64,000 nucleotides of DNA from assembly GCA_964344055.1 (NCBI GenBank), contig CAYFLT010000010.1, positions 12,791-76,790 on the forward strand. Direction: 5' to 3'. A model generated the notes under the pieces. It saw only the letters and a program-made list of their open reading frames with translations. It searched no databases and had not been told where the DNA came from. This DNA is from OFTM10 sp964344055 (GTDB lineage Bacteria; Actinomycetota; Acidimicrobiia; Acidimicrobiales; Aldehydirespiratoraceae). Positions 42,551 through 50,704 of this stretch are shown here, piece by piece (position 1 is the stretch's first letter; each line of letters starts with the position of its first letter). The translations under genes and the position numbers were made by a program.

Positions 42551-43588
42551 CTACGCCATGCCCTGGCCGCCGGAGGTCTCGGCGACGCTCTGCTTGCCGG
42601 CGGAGATCCACGGCATCATGGCGCGCAGCTCCTTGCCGACGGTCTCGATCGGGTGGTCGTGGCCCGCCTGTTCGAGGGCGTGGAACTTCTCGCGTCCCGA
42701 CCGGCTCTCCTCGACCCAGTTGGCGGCGAAGGTGCCGTCCTGAATTTCGGTGAGGAGCTGCTTCATCGTCGCCTTGACGCTGTCGTCGATGACACGCGGC
42801 CCAGAGCTGAGATCGCCCCACTCGGCGGTGTCACTCACGGAGTAGCGCATGCCGGCGATGCCCTCTTCGTACATCAGGTCGACGATGAGCTTGAGCTCGT
42901 GCAGGCACTCGAAGTAGGCGACCTCGGGCTGGTAGCCGGCCTCGATCAAGGTCTCGAACCCGGCCTGAACGAGACGGGTCGTGCCCCCGCAGAGCACCGC
43001 CTGCTCGCCGAACAGATCGGTTTCGGTCTCTTCGGTGAAGGTGGTCTCGATGACCCCGGCACGGGCACCACCGATGGCGTCGGCGTAGGCAAGCGCAAGA
43101 TCCTTCGCGCCACCGCTGGCATCCTGCTCGACTGCGATGAGCGCAGGCACGCCGCCACCCTCGCTGTAGGTACGACGCACGAGGTGGCCGGGGCCCTTCG
43201 GGGCGACCATACAGACGTCGATGCCGGCGGGCGGCTCGATGAGGTCGAAACGGATGTTGAAGCCGTGGGCGAAGAAGAGGGCGTCGCCCTCCTGCATGTT
43301 GGGGGCCACGTGCTCCTCGTAGATGGCCGCCATCTCGGTATCGGGCATGAGCATCATGACGACATCGGCTTCGGCCACAGCCGCCGCGATCGGCAACACC
43401 CTGCGCCCCGCAGCCCCGGCCTTGGCGACCGACGACGAGCCCTCCCGCAGACCGACCCGGACGTCGACCCCCGACTCCTTCAGGTTCAGGGCGTGGGCGT
43501 GACCCTGGGAGCCGTAGCCGAGGATCGCCACCTTCCGGTCGGCGATCGCCGAACGGTCGACGTCCTTTTCGTAGTAGATGTTGGCCAT
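42551..43588 (-). CDS. ilvC: Ketol-acid reductoisomerase
   Basis: IlvC converts acetolactate or acetohydroxybutyrate to the dihydroxy acid with NADPH and magnesium. The 345-residue, class I enzyme has GYGSQGHAHALNL for the cofactor and the DLFGEQAVLCGG and FECLHELKLIVDLMYEEG metal-site helices. It is the third gene of ilvBNC, 113 nt after ilvN, a gap that contains two hairpins. Confidence 0.96.
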   Translation of the reverse strand: MANIYYEKDVDRSAIADRKVAILGYGSQGHAHALNLKESGVDVRVGLREGSSSVAKAGAAGRRVLPIAAAVAEADVVMMLMPDTEMAAIYEEHVAPNMQEGDALFFAHGFNIRFDLIEPPAGIDVCMVAPKGPGHLVRRTYSEGGGVPALIAVEQDASGGAKDLALAYADAIGGARAGVIETTFTEETETDLFGEQAVLCGGTTRLVQAGFETLIEAGYQPEVAYFECLHELKLIVDLMYEEGIAGMRYSVSDTAEWGDLSSGPRVIDDSVKATMKQLLTEIQDGTFAANWVEESRSGREKFHALEQAGHDHPIETVGKELRAMMPWISAGKQSVAETSGGQGMA

Positions 43589-43617
43589 TGGGATACCCCT
43601 TGTTGTCGCTGCCATCC

Positions 43618-43686
43618 GGCAGAACCGCGACAGCGATTCTGCCCCGGTGGTTCGGTTGTTGGACTGTTTCGGCCGACAACGTCGGC
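43618..43686 (-). other. Two inverted repeats in the ilvN-ilvC gap
   Basis: GGCAGAA/TTCTGCC (43618-43643, 12-nt loop) and GCCGAC/GTCGGC (43672-43686, 3-nt loop) lie between ilvN and ilvC. Neither has a U-rich tail, so they may serve as RNA processing or stability elements rather than terminators. Confidence 0.5.
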
Positions 43687-43701
43687 TGGTGTGACAGTGG
43701 G

Positions 43702-44208
43702 TCAGGTGTCCAGGCTCGGGAGTGCCACGCGTCCCGTGCGCTGGAGTTCCACGATCCCGAAGGGTCGCAGTCGTTCTTCGAGTTCGTCGAGGCGGGAGGG
43801 GCGAGCCGACCACGACATCATGATCTGGTCGTGACCTTCGCTGAGGACGTACGCCCGATAGTCGTCGACGATCTCCATCAGCTCGCGCCGCCGGCCGTCC
43901 TCTATCCGGACCGTGATGAGCATGAGCTCACGTTCGACCGACTCCTCGGGATCGAGCTCGGTGATGTCGACGACATTGATCAGCTTGTTGAGCTGCTTCA
44001 CGACCTGCTCGAGCGGCGAGCCCTCCACGTCGACGGTGAAGGTGATCCGGCTGAACCGCTCGTCGTCGGTGGGAGCAACGGCCAGCGAGTGGATGTTGAA
44101 CCCGCGGCGGGAGAAGAGACCGGCGACCCGCGCGAGCACGCCCGGCTTGTTCTCGACGGTGGTGACGATCGTGTGCCAACGGTGGGTGGGGGTGGCGCTG
44201 TTCATCAT
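43702..44208 (-). CDS. ilvN: Acetolactate synthase small (regulatory) subunit
   Basis: IlvN activates the catalytic subunit and gives valine feedback control. The 168-residue protein has the ACT domain at 10-85 (VENKPGVLARVAGLFSRRGFNIHSLAVAPT), then the C-terminal regulatory domain. Tandem ATGs overlap the ilvB stop (ATGATG), so the subunits are translationally coupled. Confidence 0.95.
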   Translation of the reverse strand: MMNSATPTHRWHTIVTTVENKPGVLARVAGLFSRRGFNIHSLAVAPTDDERFSRITFTVDVEGSPLEQVVKQLNKLINVVDITELDPEESVERELMLITVRIEDGRRRELMEIVDDYRAYVLSEGHDQIMMSWSARPSRLDELEERLRPFGIVELQRTGRVALPSLDT

Positions 44209-45971
44209 TCAGCCCTTCCGTCGAGCAGGTGCTGCTGACTCGGGTCGACCATCACTTCGGAGTTGGTCTTGCCGGCGGCCACCATCGGGAACACGTTCTC
44301 ACCGGCGTCGGTACGGAACTCCACGACGACGGACCGATCCTCGATCTCGTTGGCCTTGGCGATGGCCGGAGCGACCTCCTCGGGTGACTCGACCCGGATG
44401 CCGACAGCCCCCATCGACTCGGCCCACTTGACGTAGTCGGGCACCGAGTCCGACAGGTGAACCTCGCTGTAGCGCTCGTCGTAGAACATCTCCTGCCACT
44501 GGCGAACCATTCCGAGGTACGAATTGTTCAGGAGCGCCACCTTGATCGGGATGTTCTCGACCGCTGAGGTCACCAGTTCCTGAGCGGTCATCTGGAAGCA
44601 GCCGTCGCCGTCGACCGCCCAAACCCGTCGATCCGGCATGCCGGCCTTCGCTCCGATCGCAGCCGGGATGGAGAAGCCCATGGTGCCCAGCCCGCCGGAG
44701 TTGACGAACGTGTAGGGGTGGTCGAACTTCCACCACTGGCTGGCGTACATCTGATGCTGGCCGACACCCGAGCACAGGATGGTGTCGTGCGGGTTGTTCT
44801 CCCGCAGCTGTTCGAGGACGAACTGTGGCTTCAGCTTCGCCCCAGGCGCCGACTGCTCGTAGACGAGCGGGAACTTCTCCTGCCAGCCCGAGACGGTGGA
44901 GCGCCAGACGCTGCGGTCCGCCTGGGCGTCGGCGCCACCGAGCTCGCGCATGACGGCAAGGATGCCTTCGATCACGAGGCGGCAATCACCGACGATTCCG
45001 ACGGTGGCCTGTCGCACCTTGTCGAGTTCCGCCGGATCGATGTCGACGTGGATCACCTTCGCGTCGGGGGCGAACCCATCGAGTTTGCCGGTGACCCGAT
45101 CGTCGAAGCGGGCCCCGAGCGAGATGAGTAGGTCGGACTGCTGCATGGCGGTGACCGCGGTGTAGTTGCCGTGCATCCCCGGCATGCCGAGACAGAGCTC
45201 GTGACGATCGGGGAAGGCGCCGCGGGCCATCAGCGTGGTGACCACCGGGATCTGGACCATCTCGGCCAGTTCCATCAGGGCATCGGCGGCCCGCGCCTTC
45301 AGCACGCCGCCGCCGACGTAGAGCACGGGACGCTCGGCGTCGCGAATCATCTCGGCCGCCTCACGGATGAGCGCCGGATCCCCTTCGGTGACCGGGTGAT
45401 ATCCAGGCAATTCCATGTCGGCGTCGGTGGGCTCGTACCAGGTCATCGCCGAGCGTGGATTGACCGGATCGACGATGTCCTTCGGGATGTCGACCAGCAC
45501 CGGGCCAGGTCGGCCGGTGGTGGCGATGTGGAAGGCCTCGTGGATGACGCGAGGAATGTCCTGGGCCTCAGTGACCAGGAAGTTGTGCTTGGTGACCGCC
45601 ATCGTGATGCCGGTGGTGTCGCACTCCTGGAAAGCGTCGGTGCCGATGGCGGCGTAGGGCACCTGGCCGGTGATGCACACCATCGGGATGGAGTCGAGAT
45701 AGGCGTCACAGAGCGGGGTGACCATGTTGGTGGCCGCCGGCCCGCTGGTGACCATCGCCACGCCGGGTCGGCCGGTGGCCTGGGCGTAGCCCTCGGCCAT
45801 GTGCCCGGCGCCCTGCTCGTGGCGCACCAGCACGTGGCGGATCGACGAGTCGATGATCGGGTCGTACACCGGCAAGATCGCGCCACCAGGGAGGCCGAAC
45901 ATCACCTCGACACCCTCGTGCTCGAGGGCTTTGACGAGGGCCTCGCCGCCGGACATCTGTTGGTTGGTCAT
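44205..45971 (-). CDS. ilvB: Acetolactate synthase large (catalytic) subunit
   Basis: This thiamine diphosphate enzyme condenses two pyruvates, or pyruvate and 2-oxobutyrate, as the first step of valine, leucine and isoleucine synthesis. The 588-residue protein has the catalytic glutamate in RHEQGAGHMAEGYA, the FAD region and the ThDP motif GDGCFQMTAQEL...NNSYLGMVRQWQ. The ATG at 45971 is supported by homology (MTNQQMSGGEALVKAL). It is preceded by a 165-nt leader with a regulatory peptide and attenuator. Confidence 0.96.
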   Translation of the reverse strand: MTNQQMSGGEALVKALEHEGVEVMFGLPGGAILPVYDPIIDSSIRHVLVRHEQGAGHMAEGYAQATGRPGVAMVTSGPAATNMVTPLCDAYLDSIPMVCITGQVPYAAIGTDAFQECDTTGITMAVTKHNFLVTEAQDIPRVIHEAFHIATTGRPGPVLVDIPKDIVDPVNPRSAMTWYEPTDADMELPGYHPVTEGDPALIREAAEMIRDAERPVLYVGGGVLKARAADALMELAEMVQIPVVTTLMARGAFPDRHELCLGMPGMHGNYTAVTAMQQSDLLISLGARFDDRVTGKLDGFAPDAKVIHVDIDPAELDKVRQATVGIVGDCRLVIEGILAVMRELGGADAQADRSVWRSTVSGWQEKFPLVYEQSAPGAKLKPQFVLEQLRENNPHDTILCSGVGQHQMYASQWWKFDHPYTFVNSGGLGTMGFSIPAAIGAKAGMPDRRVWAVDGDGCFQMTAQELVTSAVENIPIKVALLNNSYLGMVRQWQEMFYDERYSEVHLSDSVPDYVKWAESMGAVGIRVESPEEVAPAIAKANEIEDRSVVVEFRTDAGENVFPMVAAGKTNSEVMVDPSQQHLLDGRAE

Positions 45972-46021
45972 CAGTGAATCCAAGGTGGAGCGCAAGCGCG
46001 AACGGACAGAAACTATCGGGG

Positions 46022-46055
46022 TCGAAAACACGAAACGACCTCCCGAGGGAGGCCG
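46022..46055 (-). terminator. ilvB attenuator hairpin
   Basis: A 9-bp stem with one G-U pair (46036-46055, CCTCCC/GGGAGG core) is followed on the minus strand by TTTCGTGTTTTC. It lies between the leader peptide stop and the ilvB start, the position expected for a transcription attenuator. Confidence 0.7.
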
Positions 46056-46094
46056 TGGCGCACGTTCAGTTCCGAATGAGGACGCGAACGGGCG

Positions 46095-46136
46095 CTAGTT
46101 GATCCCTACTACGAGGAGTCGACCAGCGCGGTTCAC
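46095..46136 (-). CDS. ilvL: Branched-chain leader peptide of ilvBNC
   Basis: A 13-residue peptide, MNRAGRLLVVGIN, starts with GTG 7 nt after a TATAGT -10 element and ends in TAG. It has two Leu, two Val and one Ile in a row of six. Both valines are GTA, a rare codon in this GC-rich genome, so low valyl-tRNA would stall the ribosome. It lies 40 nt upstream of the attenuator hairpin. The combination is the classic layout of ribosome-mediated attenuation of ilv genes. Confidence 0.8.
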   Translation of the reverse strand: MNRAGRLLVVGIN

Positions 46137-46143
46137 GGCGCCG

Positions 46144-46151
46144 ACTATAGC
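46144..46151. promoter_or_regulatory. Shared divergent -10 region (ilvL leftward, nucleotidyltransferase rightward)
   Basis: The 6-bp palindrome CTATAG serves both strands. Leftward it gives TATAGT (46144-46149), 7 nt before the ilvL GTG. Rightward it gives TATAGC (46146-46151), 10 nt before the GTG at 46162. Neither side has a clear -35 or a ribosome site. Confidence 0.6.
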
Positions 46152-46161
46152 GTGACCGGCC

Positions 46162-46722
46162 GTGAGTGGCATCGGCGTATACCCGGGTTCGTTCAACCCG
46201 CCGACTCGGGCCCACATCGAGATCGCCCTGACCGCGGTCCGGCACCACGACCTCGACCGTGTCGATCTCGCCGTCTCGACCGTGACGCTCGGAAAGGAAG
46301 ATATCGACATCCCTCGCTTCGAGCATCGTCTCGAAGTGCTCCGATCCACCGCTGCCGCCGTCCCCGGACTCGGTGTCCTGGTGACCGAGGCGCAGATGAT
46401 CGTCGACATCGCCGAGGGCTACGACCTCGTCGTGATGGGTGCGGACAAGTGGGCGCAGGTGAACGACCCCACCTGGTATGCCGACGAGGGCGCCCGTGAC
46501 GCCGCCCTCCACCGGCTCCCGACGGTGGCGCTGGCACCCCGTGACCCCCACCCCGTTCCGGCCGCGCTCGCGTTGCCGGTCGATGCCGGGCTGCAGGAGA
46601 TGTCGTCGAGCGCGGCACGGGCCGGTCGACGGGAATGGATGACCGAAGCCGCGGCCGAGTTCGACCGGGCGACCGGGGCTTGGACCGACGAAGACCGCTA
46701 CCGGCGCTGGCTCAGTCGTTGA
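46162..46722 (+). CDS. Nucleotidyltransferase of the NadD/CoaD type
   Basis: This 186-residue protein has a Rossmann-like nucleotidyltransferase N-terminus, MSGIGVYPGSFNPPTRAHIEIA; the usual HxGH reads TRAH, so one histidine is replaced. Residues DLVVMGADKWAQV and the C-terminal SSSAARAGRREWM resemble the SSTxIR phosphate motif in altered form. Activity as NadD or CoaD is uncertain, and a related or divergent adenylyltransferase role is possible. It diverges from the ilv operon. Confidence 0.6.
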   Translation: MSGIGVYPGSFNPPTRAHIEIALTAVRHHDLDRVDLAVSTVTLGKEDIDIPRFEHRLEVLRSTAAAVPGLGVLVTEAQMIVDIAEGYDLVVMGADKWAQVNDPTWYADEGARDAALHRLPTVALAPRDPHPVPAALALPVDAGLQEMSSSAARAGRREWMTEAAAEFDRATGAWTDEDRYRRWLSR

Positions 46723-48859
46723 TCAGCTCCGCCTCCAGCGCGTCAGGGAGGATCTGCTCGAGGAGCCACACCGGAATCTCCTGGTAGCCGAGCTCGGCGA
46801 GATGGACGCCGTCGTCGCGCAGCGCAACGTCTCGCTCCCCGCCGACCGGGCCGATGAACTCGCCGTAGTCGAGGATGTGGACATCCTGGTCGACGAACTG
46901 GTCCACGACGTCGACGACGATGGCATTGAGACCGTCGATGCGAGCCACGTGGTTCTCCGGGTTCAGGCGGTTGAGGTAGTGGGCGTCGAGCCAATAGACG
47001 GTGGCACCCGACGCACGGAGAATCTCGGTGGCCTCGGTGTACTCGTCGAACAGGAAGGCGTCGTAGACCGGATCTCCGATGGTGGTCCAGTCATCGCTCA
47101 CCCCTGGCACGATCCGGTCGACCTGATCCCACGCGGAGACGATGCCGATCACGATGTCGGGCTGGAAGAGGTCGACCGCGGTCACCCACGAGACCACCTC
47201 TGAATCGGCGACGAGATGCGGGGCGACCGGGTCGGCCCACGTCGAACACACCTCGCCGACCGGACCCGACGTCCCCTCCTCGACCACAGCCTTCTCACCC
47301 CCCCGGCCGACCGGGCAGCCGAGGTGGCTCTCGTTGAACACCACGAACTCACCGGGGTGCTCCTCTCCCCAGAAGTGGAGCGCCCAGCCGATCTGGGCCG
47401 CCACCGAATCACCGACCACCAGGATCCGGGTCGGACGGTCGTCGACGATCTCGTCGGCTTCCGGGATCCCGAAGATCGGCCCACCGTCACCGATCTCCAC
47501 ATCGTCGCCGTCGTCCGCGGTGATCTCGGGACCAGCCGGCGCGGCGGCCGCGGTCGGCACCTCGATGATCACCTGTTCGATCTCCGGCGGCCGGTTGCTG
47601 TTGGCCCACAACAACCCGGCGAAGGTGACGACGACGAGACCCGCTCCGGCGAGCGCGGCGGTGGACGGCACCAGACTCTTGCGGGTGATCGGCCACTTCC
47701 TCTTCACGAACGGCTGCTCGAGGACGTGGAACGAGACGATCGACGCAAGCACAGTGAGCGTGAGATGCATCGAGGTGAGCGACCACCCGGTCAGCCGGTC
47801 GGCCCCGACGAGCGCTCCGGCCCGCTCGGGGGTGACGAGCAGATAGATCGGCCAGTGGTAGAGGTACAGGCCATAGGAGATTCGCCCCGCGTACCGGAAC
47901 GGCGGTGATCCGAACAGGCGGTGCAGCGGGCTCCACTCGGCCGGTTGCGACATTCCCCACAGGGCGACACCAGCGGCGACGGCGATGAGGAGGAACCCGC
48001 CCTGCTCGAACAACCACGAGTCGCGTTCACTGACGTAGAGCACAGCCCACAGGTGCACCGCAGTGGCCGGGTAGGCGAGGAAGGCGACGAAGGTCCGTCC
48101 GGCCCGACTCCGAGGCGAACCGTAGAGATGGATCGCGAGCGCCATCGCGATACCGACGAACAGGGCCTGGGCCCGGGTGTCGGTGCCGTAGTACGCCCGC
48201 GACGGATCCTCCCCGACCACGTGAACTCGCGCCATCCACCAGGCGGACGCCAGCGCGCCGATCACCGATGTCGCCAACAGGATCTCGCGCCCCCTGCGGC
48301 CGCCCCACCGCAGGCCAGCGATCAGAAAGAGAGGAGCGAACAGGTAGAACTGCTCCTCGATCGAGAACGACCACACGTGCTTGAGCGGTGACGGGGCGCG
48401 GAACCCCTCGAAGTAGGAGACACCGGCGGCGATCTCGTGCCAGTTGGCCGAGTACGTGAGGGCACTCACGATGGCACCGGTCCACCGACTGACGATCTCC
48501 GGGTCGTCGACCACCGCCAGGTAGATGCTCAGGAACGCGAGGACCACGAAGAGGGCCGGGAACAACCGCCGGACCCGACGACCCGCGTAGGCGACGAGGT
48601 TCAGCCGGCCGGTGCCGTCCCACTCCTTGAGCGCGATGGTGACGATCAGATAGCTGGAAAGGACGAAGAAGAGATCGAGACTGAGAATCCCGCCGGGCAC
48701 GATGTCCGGTCCACCCGCGATGCTGTTGGGCCGCGCGTGGTACAGCAACGGACCGAGGATCACCCACAGTCCGCGCATCCCGTCGAAGGTCGGGATGTAG
48801 GCGAGGCGGGGTCTCGGCGTGGGAGCTGCCTGGCCGGTGGCCGCGGGCGCGTCGGACAT
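46712..48859 (-). CDS. Acyltransferase-3 family protein with C-terminal SGNH domain
   Basis: The 715-residue protein has the OafA/YrhL-like membrane acyltransferase (about 20-400, ten or so helices, with PTFDGMRGLWVILGPLLYH at the start and the FSIEEQFYLFAP motif) and an extracytoplasmic SGNH hydrolase-like domain (about 470-710) with nucleophile VGDSVA and the terminal DDGVHLAELG aspartate and histidine. Such proteins O-acetylate cell-envelope polysaccharides or lipids. Its stop lies within the 3' end of the convergent nucleotidyltransferase gene. Confidence 0.9.
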   Translation of the reverse strand: MSDAPAATGQAAPTPRPRLAYIPTFDGMRGLWVILGPLLYHARPNSIAGGPDIVPGGILSLDLFFVLSSYLIVTIALKEWDGTGRLNLVAYAGRRVRRLFPALFVVLAFLSIYLAVVDDPEIVSRWTGAIVSALTYSANWHEIAAGVSYFEGFRAPSPLKHVWSFSIEEQFYLFAPLFLIAGLRWGGRRGREILLATSVIGALASAWWMARVHVVGEDPSRAYYGTDTRAQALFVGIAMALAIHLYGSPRSRAGRTFVAFLAYPATAVHLWAVLYVSERDSWLFEQGGFLLIAVAAGVALWGMSQPAEWSPLHRLFGSPPFRYAGRISYGLYLYHWPIYLLVTPERAGALVGADRLTGWSLTSMHLTLTVLASIVSFHVLEQPFVKRKWPITRKSLVPSTAALAGAGLVVVTFAGLLWANSNRPPEIEQVIIEVPTAAAAPAGPEITADDGDDVEIGDGGPIFGIPEADEIVDDRPTRILVVGDSVAAQIGWALHFWGEEHPGEFVVFNESHLGCPVGRGGEKAVVEEGTSGPVGEVCSTWADPVAPHLVADSEVVSWVTAVDLFQPDIVIGIVSAWDQVDRIVPGVSDDWTTIGDPVYDAFLFDEYTEATEILRASGATVYWLDAHYLNRLNPENHVARIDGLNAIVVDVVDQFVDQDVHILDYGEFIGPVGGERDVALRDDGVHLAELGYQEIPVWLLEQILPDALEAELIND

Positions 48860-48961
48860 GGTGGCGTAAACGCTAGGGCGTGGTTCGAGCGATCGCCCAA
48901 AGAGGGCGCGACCGCCGGTCCTGTAGCAGACTCCGTGGACTCAGAACGCGGGAGGTCCGTC

Positions 48962-49315
48962 GTGGCGCAGGAAATCGTCGAAATCAGGGACTACACGATC
49001 GAACCCGAGTGGTTCGAGCCGTACAAGCAGTGGGCGATCGAAGAAGCAGTCCCCTGGCTCAAGGCGAACCTCGACGTGATCGACTTCTGGATGGACGACG
49101 GCATCGAAGCCGAAGTGGGCGGCACCGCGCCGGCCGTGTCGCCCAACGGTCAGCCCAATGTGTGCTGGATCATCCGGTGGCCCGACAAGGAGGCCCGCGA
49201 CGCGGGCTTCGCCGCATTCCGCCAGAACCCGGAATGGCAAGACATCTGGTCGCGACACCCGAACGCCACGGCGTACCTCCAGATGAACGTCCGCTTCATG
49301 CGACCCGTCGGCTGA
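48962..49315 (+). CDS. NIPSNAP-family protein
   Basis: A 117-residue single-domain protein with the NIPSNAP pattern: VEIRDYTIEPEWFEPYKQWAIEEAVPWL, then a second half with WIIRWPDKEARDAGFAAF and NPEWQDI. This is a dimeric alpha/beta-barrel fold whose function is largely unknown. GGGAGG lies 6 nt before the GTG, which decided the start. The MATE gene follows 17 nt later. Confidence 0.85.
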   Translation: MAQEIVEIRDYTIEPEWFEPYKQWAIEEAVPWLKANLDVIDFWMDDGIEAEVGGTAPAVSPNGQPNVCWIIRWPDKEARDAGFAAFRQNPEWQDIWSRHPNATAYLQMNVRFMRPVG

Positions 49316-49332
49316 TCCGGTCAGCGAACCAC

Positions 49333-50649
49333 ATGAGACCGCGCTGGACGGACACCGACCGCGAGATCCTCCGGCTCGCCGTCCCCGCGCTCGGCGCCCT
49401 CACCGCCGAGCCGCTCTACGTCCTCGCCGACACCGCGGTGGTCGGCCACCTCGGAACGCCCGAGCTCGGCGGCCTCGCGCTCGCCTCCTCACTGCTGCTC
49501 ATCGCGTTCGCCGTGTTCATCTTCCTGGCCTACGGGACCACGGCGTCGGTGGCCCGGCTGCTCGGGGCCGGCGAGCACCGGGCTGCAGCGCACCAGGCGG
49601 TGCAGAGCGTCTGGCTCGCCCTCCTGATCGGCATCGCGATGGCCATCACCGGCATCTTCACCGCCGAGCCCCTCATCTCGCTGATGGGAGGAGAGGGTGA
49701 GGTCGAGACGAACGCGCTGATCTACTTCAGGATCTCCCTGGCGGGCCTTCCGCCGATGCTGGTCTCCCTCGCAGGAGTCGGTTATCTCCGAGGGCTGCAG
49801 GACACCAAACGCCCCTTCTACGTGGCGATCGCCACCGCGGTGTTCAACCTCGTCCTGGAGCTCTTCCTCATCTACGGCTTGGATTACGGCATCGGCGCCT
49901 CCGCCCTCTCGACGGTGTTCGCCCACTGGCTGTCCGCCGGCCTCTTCTGCTGGTGGATCGGAAAGGCGGTGTCGGCCCACGGCGTCGGGCTCGGCCCGGA
50001 TCGACGCTCGATCACCAGACTGGCCGGGGCAGGGGTCGACCTCATGATCCGCACCACGGCGCTGAGAGGAGGGCTCCTGGTCACGTTGGCGGTGGCGGCC
50101 CGGATCGGCGAGGACGATCTCGCCGCCCACGAGATCGCGTTCCAGCTCTGGAACATCCTCGCCCTCAGTCTCGATGCCGTCGCCATCGCCGGGCAGGCCC
50201 TCATCGGCAAGGTCCTCGGTGAGGGTGACGCCGCCGAGGCCCGCCGCCTGGGCGACCGGATGGTCCAGTGGGGCTGGTGGGCCGGCGTCCTGCTCGGCGC
50301 AGTGGTGCTCGTGACCTCACCCGTCGTTCCCGACATCTTCTCCGACGATCCAGCCGTCACCGGGCTCGCGGCGTTCCTCCTCATACACGTCGCGCTCTGG
50401 CAGCCCCTCAACGGTGTGGTCTTCGCGCTCGACGGCATCCTCATCGGCGCCGGCGACCTCAGGTTCCTGGCCTACGGGATGGCGCTCGCGTCGGCAGTGC
50501 TGGTCGCGGGGAACCTGGCGGTCCTCGATCTGGGCTACGGGATCGGCTGGGTGTGGGCCGCACTCGGCGCGTGGATGACAGTGCGGGCCGTGACCCTCTA
50601 CTGGCGCTTCCGCGGCGACAGCTGGATGGTCCTCGGCGCCGTGCGCTGA
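49333..50649 (+). CDS. MATE-family (DinF-like) efflux transporter
   Basis: A 438-residue membrane protein with twelve predicted helices in two homologous halves; the first half opens with PALGALTAEPLYVLADTAVVGHLG, a DinF-type signature. MATE exporters use sodium or proton gradients to expel cationic compounds. The ATG at 49333 is the first start giving homology. Substrate unknown. Confidence 0.9.
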   Translation: MRPRWTDTDREILRLAVPALGALTAEPLYVLADTAVVGHLGTPELGGLALASSLLLIAFAVFIFLAYGTTASVARLLGAGEHRAAAHQAVQSVWLALLIGIAMAITGIFTAEPLISLMGGEGEVETNALIYFRISLAGLPPMLVSLAGVGYLRGLQDTKRPFYVAIATAVFNLVLELFLIYGLDYGIGASALSTVFAHWLSAGLFCWWIGKAVSAHGVGLGPDRRSITRLAGAGVDLMIRTTALRGGLLVTLAVAARIGEDDLAAHEIAFQLWNILALSLDAVAIAGQALIGKVLGEGDAAEARRLGDRMVQWGWWAGVLLGAVVLVTSPVVPDIFSDDPAVTGLAAFLLIHVALWQPLNGVVFALDGILIGAGDLRFLAYGMALASAVLVAGNLAVLDLGYGIGWVWAALGAWMTVRAVTLYWRFRGDSWMVLGAVR

Positions 50650-50704
50650 GTGCATCGATGAGTCGCGTCCTCATGTCTACGCCCGGAGCGCCGACGGAAC
50701 CCAT

